Part shown: piece by piece, positions 46,700 to 58,461 of the stretch | Layout: every line of letters begins with the position of its first letter | Numbering within the stretch: the stretch's first letter is position 1 | Assembly (NCBI GenBank): GCA_014529385.2 | Contig: CM043971.1 | Coordinates: 54,101,209-54,165,208 of the forward strand | Source: Adiantum capillus-veneris | Taxonomy: Eukaryota > Streptophyta > Polypodiopsida > Polypodiales > Pteridaceae | Length of the DNA stretch: 64,000 bases | Reading direction: 5' to 3' | Notes under the pieces: model-generated | What the model was told of the DNA's origin: nothing | The model's input: the letters and a program-made list of their open reading frames with translations, nothing else | Database searches by the model: none | Made by a program: the position numbers and the translations under genes

Positions 46700-49600
46700 T
46701 AACTGGTATGGTAGCTTCGCAAAGTGGGTTCGATGATTCATCATCAAATTGTTGACAGAAATCGACGATCAACTTTAAAAAGTACCCCACCCGAGTTCGG
46801 TTCATCCAGCCACTATTTTCTTTTAATGGCGGAGGCAGAACAGGCACAGTACTACAGGGAGTGGATTTGTAATCTTGGGGAAGGAAAGGGTTTGATTGCA
46901 TGCTTGACAAGGATTTTGCACAACAACTTCTCTGGCGCTCTCTCCTCCAATGCGGCACCCTTTCTTTCATGGCTTAATGTTTCAAACAACAGCCTTTTAG
47001 GCAGCCTCCCGATGGGTATCGGCCAATGCAGGACACTTAAACATCTTAACATTTCCTTTAATCAAGGAACTGGTGAAATACCTCTTAAAGCCTTCTTATT
47101 ATCTACCTTGAACCTCACAACTGCCATAGCTGGTAGTTGCTCAGACCTAACTCTGTTAGATCTCTCTAAAAATTTTATAACATGCCCAATTCCCACATCC
47201 CTCAGCTCCTGCCAAAGCTTGCGCCATGTCAACATCTCCTTGAACTCCTGGAAATATTCCCACCATCTTCAACCAGCTAGTAAGCCTAGAGGTGCTTTCC
47301 GTCTCCAAAAACAATCTCACATGCGCAATACTACCCGATTTTGGGGATTCTTTACACCAGCTTAAGAAGCTGGATCTTTCAGCAACAAGAAGAAACAAGA
47401 TAATCCCAATTGCCAGCTCTACATAAGCTTGTATTGAGCTTCAACAAGCTCACGGGGCCTCTTCCTGCATCCCTCCCCAACTCCAGTAGGTTAAGGGTAC
47501 TTGACCTCAGTGAAAATGCCTTCACAGGAAGTATTCCTGGCAAGATCTGTGGTCCTTCGCTCCGCAGATTGCTATTAGCAGACAATGATTTGTCTAGGGT
47601 GGTGCCCTTGGAGAGCTGCAGCAGCCTTGCCACAATAGATGTCAGTTGCAACTTTATGACTTGCGCCTTCCCGACACCGCTACCGGCTATGCCTAACATG
47701 AGAGAGATGGTTATGTAGGGAAACTTTATTGAATAGGAAATCCCCATTGACATCCATGGTGCAACAAGGCAATTATGGCTACTGGTGCTCAACCTCAACC
47801 TTATCAACGGCACCATCTCGCCCATCCTCTCAAACTGCAGCAGCCTAAAGTAGCTAACTATTTCAAATTCAAACAACCGTCTCACAAGTTACATTCCGCA
47901 GGAGCTGGGGCTTATGCCAAGAATCAATTTTCTGCATCTCAACAACAATTCATTGTCGGGCACAATATTGCCTAAACTTGGGAACTCCAGGTATCTATCG
48001 TGGGTTGATCTCATCGGCAATGAGCTAGATGGTGCCGGTGAGGTGGTTATGCGACACCGAAAGCTTTTTGTTGTAAGGAAAATATTTCATTATACTTTCT
48101 TTGGATTGAAGGGAGCTTTGAACTAAAATAATATTTCGACTAAAGGGAACTCTTTCTCCTTGGACGGGAGAGAACTACCCTAGGCTAGGAAGGCACCTCA
48201 CCTTAAATTGAAGGGAGCTAAGCTATTTAGTATCCTTTGGACTGAAGGAAGCTGGCAAGAAAGCTTTTCTTTGGTTTGGGAGCTACTTTTCTTTGGATTG
48301 AAGGAAGCTCCTGATGTCTTATCATGTTACTTCGGACTGAAGGGAGCTCTTTCATTGATGCCTTCTTATGTTAATTTGGACTGAAGGGAGCTCTTTCATT
48401 GATGTCGTCTTATCATGTTAATTTGGACTGAAGGGAGCTCTTTCATTGATATCTTATCATGTTAATTTGGACTGAAGGGAGCTGCTCTCTTCTCTCTTGT
48501 TAGACTAAAATAAACTTACTTTTTATCCCATACCACAGAAAGCATCCTGCCCTTCTTTTGTGGTCCTTCTCTCAAGAAGTTGCTGCTTGTAGATAATGAA
48601 TTGTCTGGGGCAGTGCCCTTGGATGGTTTAACCTTGTCACATTAGATATCATAATTTTGTGAACGGCAAAGCCACTGCCCGTCTTGCCTTACCTGTAGGA
48701 AGGAGTGGGCCAATCTCATTTCATTGAGGGAGAAGACCTGACATCTGCTCAGCGACAAGCCAACTGTGGTTGCTGGTTCTCACCTTTTCAACGGCACGAC
48801 ACAATTCTACCCACCTTGGCAAACTGCAGCTTAGAGTAGCTTGCTCTCCTCACAAGCAACCTCTTTACATCATAGGCAGCATTCCTTTAGTGGTCTCATG
48901 CTGGCGAATTAATTACTTGCATCTGGGCCCTTGTCCGGCACCATCCCCCCCACCCTCTCAAACTCCAGCATCCTAGAGTGGCTAACTACTTCAAACAACC
49001 GTCTCACAAGTTACATTCCGCCAGAGGTGGGGCTTATGCCAAGAATCAATTTTCTGCACCTTGGCAACAATTCGTTATCATGCACAATTCCACCCACACT
49101 TGGAAACTGCAGGTATCTGGTGTGGTTGGATCTTAGCAGCAATGAGCTAGAGGGCATCATCCCCTGCGAACTGACCGAGCAAGCAGGGAAGGTGATAAAA
49201 GGAACGCTCAGCACTGGTTTGTGATTCGGGTATTTTAAGTATCTGTACAGAGATCTATGCACAGAGTATGGCTTGGGTTCACTGCTTACCATGAGAAGAG
49301 TTCACCTTTTAAGGCTAAGAAAAATTCTAAACTTCTAGAGCAGAGATGCAACCTTAGCGTTTCTATGCAGACATTGCACCATACTACACCCCTAACCCTC
49401 CAGGATCCAGTGAAGGCAGCCTAACATTCTTTGATGTTAGCCAAAACAAGCTTACAGACACTATTCTAGAGGACTATGGTAGCCTAATCTACACCCAGGT
49501 GCTTTCATTATTACATAACAACCTCACTGGCACCATCCCTTTCAGCCTAGGCAACTTGGTCCAATGCTCCAAAAACCACATAGACCATAACCACCTTCAA

Positions 49601-49935
49601 GGAGGCCACCAAGGGCTTCTGTGAAGAGGCCAGGATAGGCAGTGAAGGCTTTAGCATAGTCTACAAGGCCACCTTAGACGATCAAACTGTGGTACCGGTT
49701 AAGAAGCTCATCCATAAGATTGATGAGAAGGGTGAGCCAAGAGATTTCCAGGCAAAGATAAAAACAATAGGGAAAATCAAGCACCCTAACCTCGTCTCTT
49801 TGTAGGGTTATTCTCAGATAGACAATGAAAGGTTGCTCATCTATGAGTACATGGAAAATGGTAGCTTGTATAAGTAGCTTCATGGCACGACCTATGAGTA
49901 CATGGAAAATGGCAGCTTGTATAATTCATGGCAAC
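46700..49935 (+). pseudogene. LRR receptor-like kinase pseudogene with duplicated LRR block
   Basis: Leucine-rich repeats of plant type (LxxLxxLxLxxNxLxGxIP) appear in several frames: WLNVSNNSLLGSLPMGIG near 46960, LTLLDLSKNFIT near 47150, LRVLDLSENAFTGSIP near 47490, NFLHLNNNSLSGTI near 47925, and again near 48930-49170. After further LRR-like sequence (NNLTGTIPFSLGN near 49520), a kinase N-lobe follows at 49600-49890: IGSEGFSIVYKATL (glycine loop), VKKLIHK (Lys), ETIGKIKH-like TIGKIKHPNLVSL, and RLLIYEYMENGSLYK, interrupted by stops. The kinase resembles the BRI1/EMS1-type group. The C-lobe is missing. Stops, frameshifts and an inserted minisatellite exclude function as a cell-surface receptor. 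Confidence 0.87.
48090..48495. repeat. Minisatellite of TTGGACTGAAGGGAGCT units inside the LRR pseudogene
   Basis: The motif TTGGA(C/T)TGAAGG(G/A)AGCT occurs about nine times. The last four units are regular and about 43-47 bp long, with TCTTTCATTGATGTC and TTATCATGTTAAT between. It lies between the two LRR blocks. Confidence 0.9.
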
Positions 49936-50054
49936 AAAAAAAAAACAAGATGATCCCAATGGCCAGCCTGCGGCTACAATAGGGCTTAGCTGGGAAAGCA
50001 ATTAGCTTATAATAGCTTCAGGAAAGTATCATGTTAGCCCATTGTCACTCAGAT

Positions 50055-50339
50055 TCAATACTTCAAGAGAGAAGCACTTTGCAAGAGAGGCCCATAAAAG
50101 AATTTGCCAATACCAGGATTAAGCATATGATCACACAAGTTGTAAGTAACAGATGCAATTAGGCCGAATCGGCCAACATTGCATTGACCGACACTCACTA
50201 CACCTTTTACACTAACATAAGGAACATGAACACGACAGCTACTATACTTTTGTTTTAGTGTATTTAATAAATTGATTATACCTTGTGTTGCATGTAACCT
50301 ACTCTTGCTAGATCCATCGTCCTTATCTTTGCCTTTTTT
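50055..50339 (-). other. Open frame of 94 codons without ATG start
   Basis: On the minus strand, from after TGA 50342-50340 to TGA 50057-50055, a frame stays open. It begins Lys/Asp/Ser-rich (KKGKDKDDGSS) and continues with VPYVSVKGVVSVGQCNVGRF. The only Met is late, so it would need an upstream exon or be the broken end of a longer gene. No family was recognised. It lies downstream of, and in the same direction as, the Rep-like ORF, so it might belong to the same captured DNA; it could also be chance. Confidence 0.3.
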
Positions 50340-50517
50340 TCAGTGACTGTATACTAAATACCCTGCACACCTTGCTATAAAAAGAGAAAGGACTAAAACT
50401 AATTCAACAGATTTCGAATGAATAGGGTCTTTAGCTAGAGGTAATTTATATATAACCGGGCTTTGAATCCACAGGAGCTTGTATGTTAAGCCTTGTCGGT
50501 TTTTAATTCTTTCTTAC

Positions 50518-51465
50518 CTCAAAATAATAGAGAGTAAAGCATATAGGAAAAATAATAGAAAACCACAAAGATCAGAATTAAGATTGGTGCCAGATGCTAT
50601 ACTTGGGTGTTCATCTGTGTTTAACACAGGTGGTTTAGTTTTAAGAAAATCAAAATCCCATGTTTGAATTTGAAAGTCAAACTCGGCCGTAAAAGGTGTC
50701 CAAAAGTCTAATTCCCTAAATTTTTCTAGTATATAGTCAAATCTATTTAATATATAGAAGTCTACGCCAAAAAAACAACTAATGAGCGCAATGAAAAAAA
50801 GGACACAATAAAGGTTTGATTAATATAAGAAGCACAAATAAAAGGAAATATTACATGAATTATTGGGCTTGGTAGGTACTGGTCAATACTTTTTCGAAGT
50901 TTGAAAAGCTGCAAATCCCTAAAAAGCCAATGCATATTATAGTAATTGGTTACACAGCGAGGCCCTAGTATCTCATCTTTTAAAACCTCATCCCATGTGT
51001 TTTTTAAAGAAAGCCGCTTGATTACTTCGGCATTGGTTGCTTGGATTTTTTTTGTTTTCTCTCTTTTCTTTTCCATTTTTATTGTTTTGGATCTGGGGGC
51101 TACAAAATTGTAATAACTTTTTTGTTTGTAGCTAGCTCTTTCCCTTACCTTTTCAAGAGATTCTTCTCCCCATACTACGGGAGTTTTATCTTCCTTTAAG
51201 ATATATTGGCAGACAGTTTCCCAGACCCTATGGGTACTCACATGACATTGCCGCCCTTCGAATTCTAGAAAGGCTTCGCGTATAACACTTCGTACTGTGT
51301 TTTTACTAGCACTTTCATTCCACACACCTACGTGCTTATGATGCCCACCTTTTCCATGAGTCTCTGTACATACAACGATAGATTTACAGGTAAATCGCTC
51401 AGTGAGCCGGGAAATTATATTATCCGCTGTTACCAAAGAACGATTTTCCCTTTCAGCGTGTAAAC
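50518..51465 (-). pseudogene. Rep-like HUH endonuclease remnant (CRESS-DNA virus/plasmid type)
   Basis: The open frame 51499-50762 codes for 245 aa. Residues 1 to about 12 come from LTR sequence. From about residue 17 it follows the Rep endonuclease fold: a strand IVVCTETH, motif II HHKHVGVW with the metal-binding H-x-H at 54-56, and motif III YILKEDK with Tyr 99 and Lys 102, ending in TPVVWG. A Lys-rich linker and a helical part (to about 205) match the oligomerisation region before the helicase. In another frame, to 50518, WTPFTAEFDFQ...W resembles the stretch leading to the helicase. Motif I and Walker A/B are absent. Such proteins nick DNA to start rolling-circle replication. Integrated copies of Rep genes are known in plant genomes. 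An organelle-plasmid origin is also possible. Confidence 0.75.
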
Positions 51466-51536
51466 CGAGAGCTCTCTCTCTCCCTCCTTGTGTCTCCAAA
51501 TGGGCTCATGGCCCAACCCAAATAGACTGCCATCTA
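51466..51536. repeat. C-family LTR fragment fused to the Rep-like ORF
   Basis: GAGAGCTCTC, TGTCTCCAAATGGGCTCA and CCCAAATAGACTGCCATC match 34311-34383 of the C-family LTR in the same orientation. The ATG of the Rep-like open frame (51499) lies inside this piece, so its first dozen codons are LTR-derived. Confidence 0.85.
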
Positions 51537-52640
51537 TCAGGTAGTGATCATGTATCAATAGCTATCAAATAACTTTGCCAACTAGGTAGTTACTATCAGA
51601 TAGTTTTTCAATATTTTTATCTAAGTAACAACTATTAATAGCTATCAATTATCAATAGATACTTTCGTACTTGTTATTTAAGAGCTATTGAGAAAATATT
51701 AAATTGTATATGTCAACTATTAGCTAGCAATAGGTGCTTGATAGCTATTCCATAGTTAATAGATATCAAAAGTTAGCCAACTATTAGAAGATAGCTATTG
51801 GGAGTCACATTAGATAGCTGCTAGGAGCAACTATTAGATAACTATTAGATAGATAATACAAAGCAATAGATATCACAAAGATATCTAATAGCTATTTGGT
51901 TCTAACGCAGAGGTATTTCACAACTATTAGGCATTTATTAGATAACAGCAGCTATCTAGTAGCTATTAGAGAGCTGTTGGGATTCATTGATAGAGAGTTA
52001 TTAGATAGAAAATAGCAAAAGATATTACAAAGCTACCTCATAGCTATTAGGTTCTAGCACATAACTATCAGTAGAAAAATATTAGATTACAACAATTATC
52101 TAGCAGCTATTGGAGACTTGTCAAGATTCACTAACAGAGAGTTGTTAGATAGCCAATAACAAACAAGAGATATTACAAAGCTACCTCATAACTTTTAGGT
52201 TCTAGCACATAGATATTTGATAGCTATTACATATATAAGTTGTTTATTATGAAGACTAAAAATACATTTGTACTAGCTACATGGTTCTATCAAAATAGGA
52301 ATAGATAACTATATATAATAAATGTGACATCTATTACCAATCAATCAGTTATCAATATCTATGAAAAATCTTTCACCAGCTATCTAATTCTATCACATAG
52401 GTAGTAGGTAGCTATCAACTAGATTTTTGACAGCTATTACATAGATCTTTGCAATCATTATGTGTTGAAAATCTACCTACAACCTTCCTACTTGCTATTT
52501 GATAGCAATTAGCCTGCCATAGGCGCTATCAAAAGGCTATTATCTCATTAGAAAATATTAGGTAGTTTTTAGTTGTGAATGCTAGCTAATACATAGATAC
52601 ATGGTAGCTATGAGACTCTAACGCAAATATCTAATGGCAA
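51537..52640. repeat. AT-rich tandem repeats based on TAGCTATTAG, with a ~150-bp higher-order period
   Basis: Words such as ATAGCTATTAG and TTAGATAG recur throughout. A longer unit starting GATAT(T/C)ACAAAG and running through TAGCTATT.GGTTCTA begins at 51869, 52021 and 52169 (spacing 152 and 148 bp). There is no coding capacity. Confidence 0.85.
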
Positions 52641-52750
52641 TTGTTATCAAAATCATGTTTTAATTTTAAAGATGTTTCTAACTTTTGAAACAGGCCACTC
52701 CCGAGAAGAGGTGGGGAATGATGGTGGACTAGGGGGGTTATGGTTCCAAC

Positions 52751-52856
<106 letters not shown>

Positions 52857-52869
52857 ATTAGGAAAAATA

Positions 52870-55800
52870 TGAACCCTCTAGGGGCCCTTTGGGATAAAGG
52901 TTAATTAGAGGCCAGCCAATAGGAAGAGGGTGGTGGACACACTCTATATCCTCAAAAAAGTAGGGGGACAAGGTAGCCTTACACCTCTTAATGGCCTCTT
53001 ACCTAGTGAGAAGGTAAGGGAGGTGGCTAAGGGAAAGGGGGGGAGGGGAGGGGGGGCGGGGGGGGGACCACTTTGACCTTTTCCCCCCCACTTTTTGGCC
53101 CGGATTTAAAAATACACTAAAAATTTCAAATTTCAAGTTTTCCCTCCTTAAAAGGTCCCCTAACCTATTTTATGGTCAAAAAAATATTTTTGACCTCTAA
53201 AAGTAAAAAACGTGCACTAAAAAATTCTAAAAAATTATTTTTTTCCAAAAAAATTTAAAACATCATTTTCCACCCTCCAAAGTCTTTCCAAACCTATTCT
53301 ATAGCTAAAAAATGATTTTCTTTCTCTACAAACCCTTTTCCAAGCTCTCCATGGCTGCAACAACCACATGCACCCCCTATAGTCAAGCATTATCTCTCTA
53401 CTAGCTTTCTCCCATCTTCATTATAGCACCAAGCAAGCTTCTCCCCCATCTCTTCCCCTTGCCCACCACATAGTTCCACACCAAGCTAGCTCCTCTCCCT
53501 TGTCTCACCTCCATTACAGCATGAAACAAGATTCTCCTCCTACTTTCATTCACTCGCACTACATGGAAACCTCTACTCCCGAAGGTGGAAAACGCATCAA
53601 CTCACATGACTTGCATACCACAAGAACAGGAGGTGTGAATAGTGCATGGGCATTGCAAGGATTCATCTCCAACATAAAGCTAGAATGGTGAGAAAACTAC
53701 CCTTGTAGCTTACATTCAGAGCTTAAGATCATCTCCATCTTTAAGTTTATCATGCTGGAGGGAATTAACCTCTTTATGGCTTTCAATGTTTAGGCTTCAC
53801 ACCTCATAACATTGGGTGGTGCTATTTTGTTGATGGCTTTGGTGCGCCATCTATAGTTTTGTAGCATGTGGTTGAGTCTCACAATGTAAGTAAATTGTGT
53901 TATCTATGGAGAGTCATCAAAGATTTTTCTTATAATTTATTCTTTGTATAGTTGTCATTAGATTATTAGAATGATATCATTTTGTACTTTATAACTTTGT
54001 GCTCACATAATCTGTTGTTTACTTACAGAGTCAACTTTTTTTGAGAGGACATGAGCAAGCAACCATGTGCAAAGATGGAAATCACCCTAGTTTTGTTCCG
54101 CGAGGAACCTTTCAATACCGTGTTAAAAGATTTTGATAAGAATAGTAGGATTTTTGTAGAACCTTGAACCAATAGGTACTCTCTAGGAGCTCTTAGAAAA
54201 GCCATCCCTATAGTACTACTATCTTCCCTAGTGTCATAGACACACAAATACTCGTGTATATGAATCTCTAGATGAGAAAGACAAATACTTGTAAGAGAAG
54301 CCTAACAGCCACAACATTGTCTCCATTTGTAATTATTTTTATGAGGCTGGATTCCTCTATAAATGCAATATAAATATTTCTTTTTGTAAAATGGTGTTGC
54401 ACTGAGTGAGAGTATTTAATTTAGATTACTGGAGTTTCATACAGATTTGAGAAAAATTGTTGATTTTTATGGATATTCTGATTTGCCTCTAAGATGTTTG
54501 AAGTTTCAAGTCTTAATCATTCCACCATGAAGAAATTCATGCAGTATTTTGATTTCAGTTTAATCACTAATGGTTATTCTTATTAAGTGGATCATAACCT
54601 TTGCAAGATGTCCTCATTTGGGGATGTTGAATATATATCAATAGAAACATTTCAAAAGTTGAGAAAGCTAAATTTTTGCTTTCCAAAATGTTATTGTTTC
54701 CATACTATGCCTATGACTTAGAGAAATGACAACTTGAGATGGAGGTGTAGATATATAGGGATGACTTATTATTGATTCTTGTTTCATCATATATATTATG
54801 AAGCCTTTGACTTTCCACCTTTTTGAGTGGTGTTGACAAGTTTTTGGTATCAAACCTTCTTAAATATCCTTATTCATTCGCTATTGGTAGCTATTTATTT
54901 GGTATTGCTAAAGATCATACCAATAGCTATCACCTTGTGAACTTAATTGTTGAATTGCAGATTTGATTTTTACTATGTAGCTCATTTGGATAGAGAAACT
55001 ATAAACATAAATTACAGATACATGCATTGTTAACATAGAAGATATGTATCACTCGAACCTATATAACTGTTAATCAAGAAACCTTTGGTTGGATACTATA
55101 ACAATAGGGGTCACATGTGGTTTCAAATACCAAAGAAATGGCTTAACCAAAACATTCCCAAGAACACGAGGTGAACACAAGGAAGTAAAATTGGCTCCTT
55201 GTTTGGTTGATTTCTAGTGCTAAATGTTCTGAGTGCACAAAATTTGTGAGGCCTTTGACCTTGGGAGTTCACTAAAGTATATGTAACATAGCACATGTGT
55301 TCAACAGAAGGGAATTTATATTCTTGTAAAGTTACATAAACATGTGTAGGTAAGGCCTATAAGGGCTACTTTCAATCCATTGTGGTGAACGCACATGATA
55401 TAGGAAAATTTTACATAGTGAATACTCCGGACATCAAACACTAGTGACTCTATCTCATGGACATACATAAAAACAAAGCCCCTATTTGTCATTTTGAAGC
55501 CCCAAGGACCCTCAACAAGAGGGACCACAACGTCGTGTAGAATGGACATCTAGGCATAAATAGGGACCAAGATATTTCCAAGAACAGGGGATGGACACAA
55601 GGAAGTAAAAAATGGTTGATAAGCATGATACAAGGTTTAGGTATCTGCCATTTGGGGGTGGGGGGTGCTATGAACACATTAAACTGCCCAATTCTATCTC
55701 ATGGCCATGCATTAGCAAAAAGCTTGTACTTGTCATTTTAGGGCCCCAGGGACCCTCAACAAGAGGGGCCACAAGGGCGCGCAAACTGGCCATCCAAAAT

Positions 55801-56757
55801 CTGAAAATACTCAGAGAACCAATGTTTTTTATTGTGTTAAGGACTGCATTTCCTACATACAAAACTTTCTCAAAATCTCACCCTAACACCTTCAAAAGTG
55901 GTTTCCAAGGAGTGCCCTCGATCAAAAAAATGAACTCCTAAACTGTGTACAAACTTTAAAATAACCAAAATTTCCTTTAAAAAAAAGTTATTGCTAAAAA
56001 TTTGAAAATTGACCACCCTTGGACTTCCCACAATGATAGAAATCAAAGGGGTCAAGAGAGGTCTGGTGTCACAAGTGCATGGTAGGAATATAATCGAGGT
56101 TTATTCCGTCAAGATCTCTTATACTTTATTATGTCTTCTCATGTACAATCTTACCAAACAAAAACAAACTTACACTTTAAATGACTACAAATTTTATTTA
56201 ACTTCTCAAACAATCTAAAATATGGTAGACCTAGAGTGCTCTTACACATCAACAAACAAAAAAGTCCAAATTTCTTCTCATTAACTTTGATAAAAATACA
56301 TCTGTGAACAACTTAGTGCGGTCATAGTTCTTACATCCATTCCATGACATGGTATGCTCTTGGGGTGACCTATCACATAAAAATATCTTTGGTAGGAGTG
56401 CCCTCATGTTAGGAAAGGGTGTGTTGCTGCTGATGAAAAGTTTTTGCATTGTCCTACTAGGGATCTCTCCATGTTAGCATAATGATTTTTGGTGTAGTGG
56501 GAGCCACATTGCCGCTGAGGAGAGCTTTGTGCCACTGTAAAAGCTTCATGTTATGCCAGTTCCTTGATCCATTCTTGCAAACAACGCCACTCAACTAGCA
56601 TAGCAAGAGGTCACCTTGTAACAAAAACATGTATGAATTCAACATTTGCAAGCTATATAATGAAGACACTTGTTAAGTATATGTTATACAAATTTGCAAG
56701 TATTTCTATCTAACTGGGAATAAACAATCCTAAAATATACATTAGGATGAGATTACC
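52870..56757. other. Non-coding stretch, no gene recognised
   Basis: A G-rich run at 53037-53067 is followed by A/T-homopolymer-rich DNA (53100-53340). Later AT-rich sequence has only short open frames without recognisable domains. A diverged direct duplication of ~105 bp lies at 55455-55560 and 55699-55803 (shared ACCCTCAACAAGAGGG). Element B inserted at 56758. Confidence 0.5.
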
Positions 56758-57333
56758 TGTCATAAAATCTAATATCTAACCAACCCAAATGATTCTCTCA
56801 TTTTAAATTGATCACTTAATGTGGGAGAATAAACGAGAACAAGTGTTAAGATATAGATATGTGCGTATAGATCTATCTCAACACGGGGCCAATGGTAAAG
56901 GGGCCCAAATGAGAGATGGTCTATCAAAGAGCAAGGCTATCCAATGGAGCATAAGACCTTAGGGTTAGCTTCATTGAAGACCTCCAATAATGTGTGTAAA
57001 AGTCCTTTGACCTTAGGTAAGCTAGGGCTGAGCTTGAGGTGGGAACCCGGCCCAAGCTCGAGGTGCTTGTCATGCTTGAGGTGCTTGTCATGATTGAGGT
57101 GCTTGATTAAGATGCTTGAGGTGCTTGACTGGCTCCATGCTTGAGGTGCTTGACTTGCTGCATGATTACGGTGCTTGAGGTGCCTTGAGAAGCTTGCCTG
57201 AGATGCTTGTGGGAACACCCCCTACTCCAAGTGCTTTGCCATGATTGATGACTAAGGGGCTTGCTTATCCAAAGTCAAAAAGATCCCTACAAGGAGGGGG
57301 GCGAGCCTACAACGAGGGGGGGGATGAGAGAGA

Positions 57334-57429
<96 letters not shown>

Positions 57430-58448
57430 GAAGCCCCATCTTGAAGAGGCAGTAAGGACACTTGTCAAGTTCCTCCTCATGTTGACCTCATGGTGTTCCT
57501 GAAGCCTATTTGTTGGCCACCCAAGGGGTCCAATGATAATTTAGGATATTTAATTAATTGATTTTGAATTTATCAAGTCCTCTCTCTCAAAGGGGAAAGG
57601 GGGACACTTGTCCCAAGGCTACCCTTGTTGCTTGTAATGACTCCTGCTTGTGATTGGCTAGGCCTGGAGGGGTCCAATGAGCTTTCATCATGAGCTACAA
57701 GGGGGGTCGACCATGCAAGCTAGGGGGTTGCTTAGGGGGTATACTCACCCACACACACTCACAATCACTCTCATTGTGTGGTAGGCAAAGTGCAAGAGCT
57801 CCCTCTCCTTCCCCAAGAAAGTAGAGGTTGAGAGCCTACACCAACACTCTTGGCTATGGAGTGCAAATCGAACCAAGATCCATGCTTCAATGCTTAAGCT
57901 TGCCATCTCCTTCTTCTTCATTACTATGCTATTATGTATGCTAGAAACAAGAGTATGATAAGTGAGGAACTACTTCTTTCTTCTATGAAATGTTTCTTCT
58001 TCCTCTTCCCTACCCTCATTCCCTGCTAGCTCTCTTCACCTTCGAAGGTGTTTGAGGTCCTGGGACTGAGGCTTGGCATGGTTAAAGCTTTCTGCAAGTT
58101 TGTGTTATGCTATGATGGTGATGCATGAAGCTTTCCATCTTCATTGATTCACCTAGGTCACAAGGAACACAAAGAATGTATTGTAACAAGTCTCTCTTTA
58201 TGGGAGAAATCATAATACAAATGCCTATTGGAGGGGGAACCAGCTCCACATAAATCCGGTCCTCAACTGTTGTCATGTTCTCTAAATTCTCTCTCTTGCA
58301 AAAGTATTGTTCATGCCAAGTTAACTAATTGCTATGATAATGTTGCTATCTTTAATTATGTTCACCCGCTATGCTCACAAAGACATTACTCAAAATTATT
58401 CTCATTAATTTCCGCTACTCTCAAGTTAAATAGGCCAATTCCATTACA
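56758..58448 (+). repeat. 5' LTR of element B
   Basis: Starts TGTCATAAAATC and ends CCATTACA; it aligns with both LTRs of A (as reverse complement). It is about 60 bp longer, largely because of a (CA)n tract of about 45 units at 57337-57427, where A has a short GT run. The open frame 58228-58506 spans the LTR end and primer site and is not a gene. Confidence 0.94.
57337..57427. repeat. (CA)n microsatellite inside the element B LTR
   Basis: An uninterrupted run of about 45 CA dinucleotides. Confidence 0.97.
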
Positions 58449-58449
58449 T

Positions 58450-58461
58450 TGGTATCAGAGC
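58450..58461 (+). other. Primer binding site of element B
   Basis: TGGTATCAGAGC one base after the LTR end, as in element A. Confidence 0.92.

Noticed and set aside
50000-50760. Possible plastid or mitochondrial DNA insertion
   Set aside because: No organelle gene could be recognised in either strand; without a search this stays unsupported.
50848-50862. GGAAATATTACATG as a geminivirus-type TAATATTAC origin
   Set aside because: It differs from the nonanucleotide, has no flanking stem and lies within the Rep-like frame itself.
50762-51499. Rep-like ORF as part of a Helitron
   Set aside because: Helitron Rep has a two-tyrosine HUH domain fused to a large Pif1 helicase. Here the motifs are of the short single-tyrosine type and no helicase is present. 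Helitron ends were not found.
57245-57502. Open frames with long His-Thr or Cys-Val runs
   Set aside because: Products of the (CA)n tract in the element B LTR.
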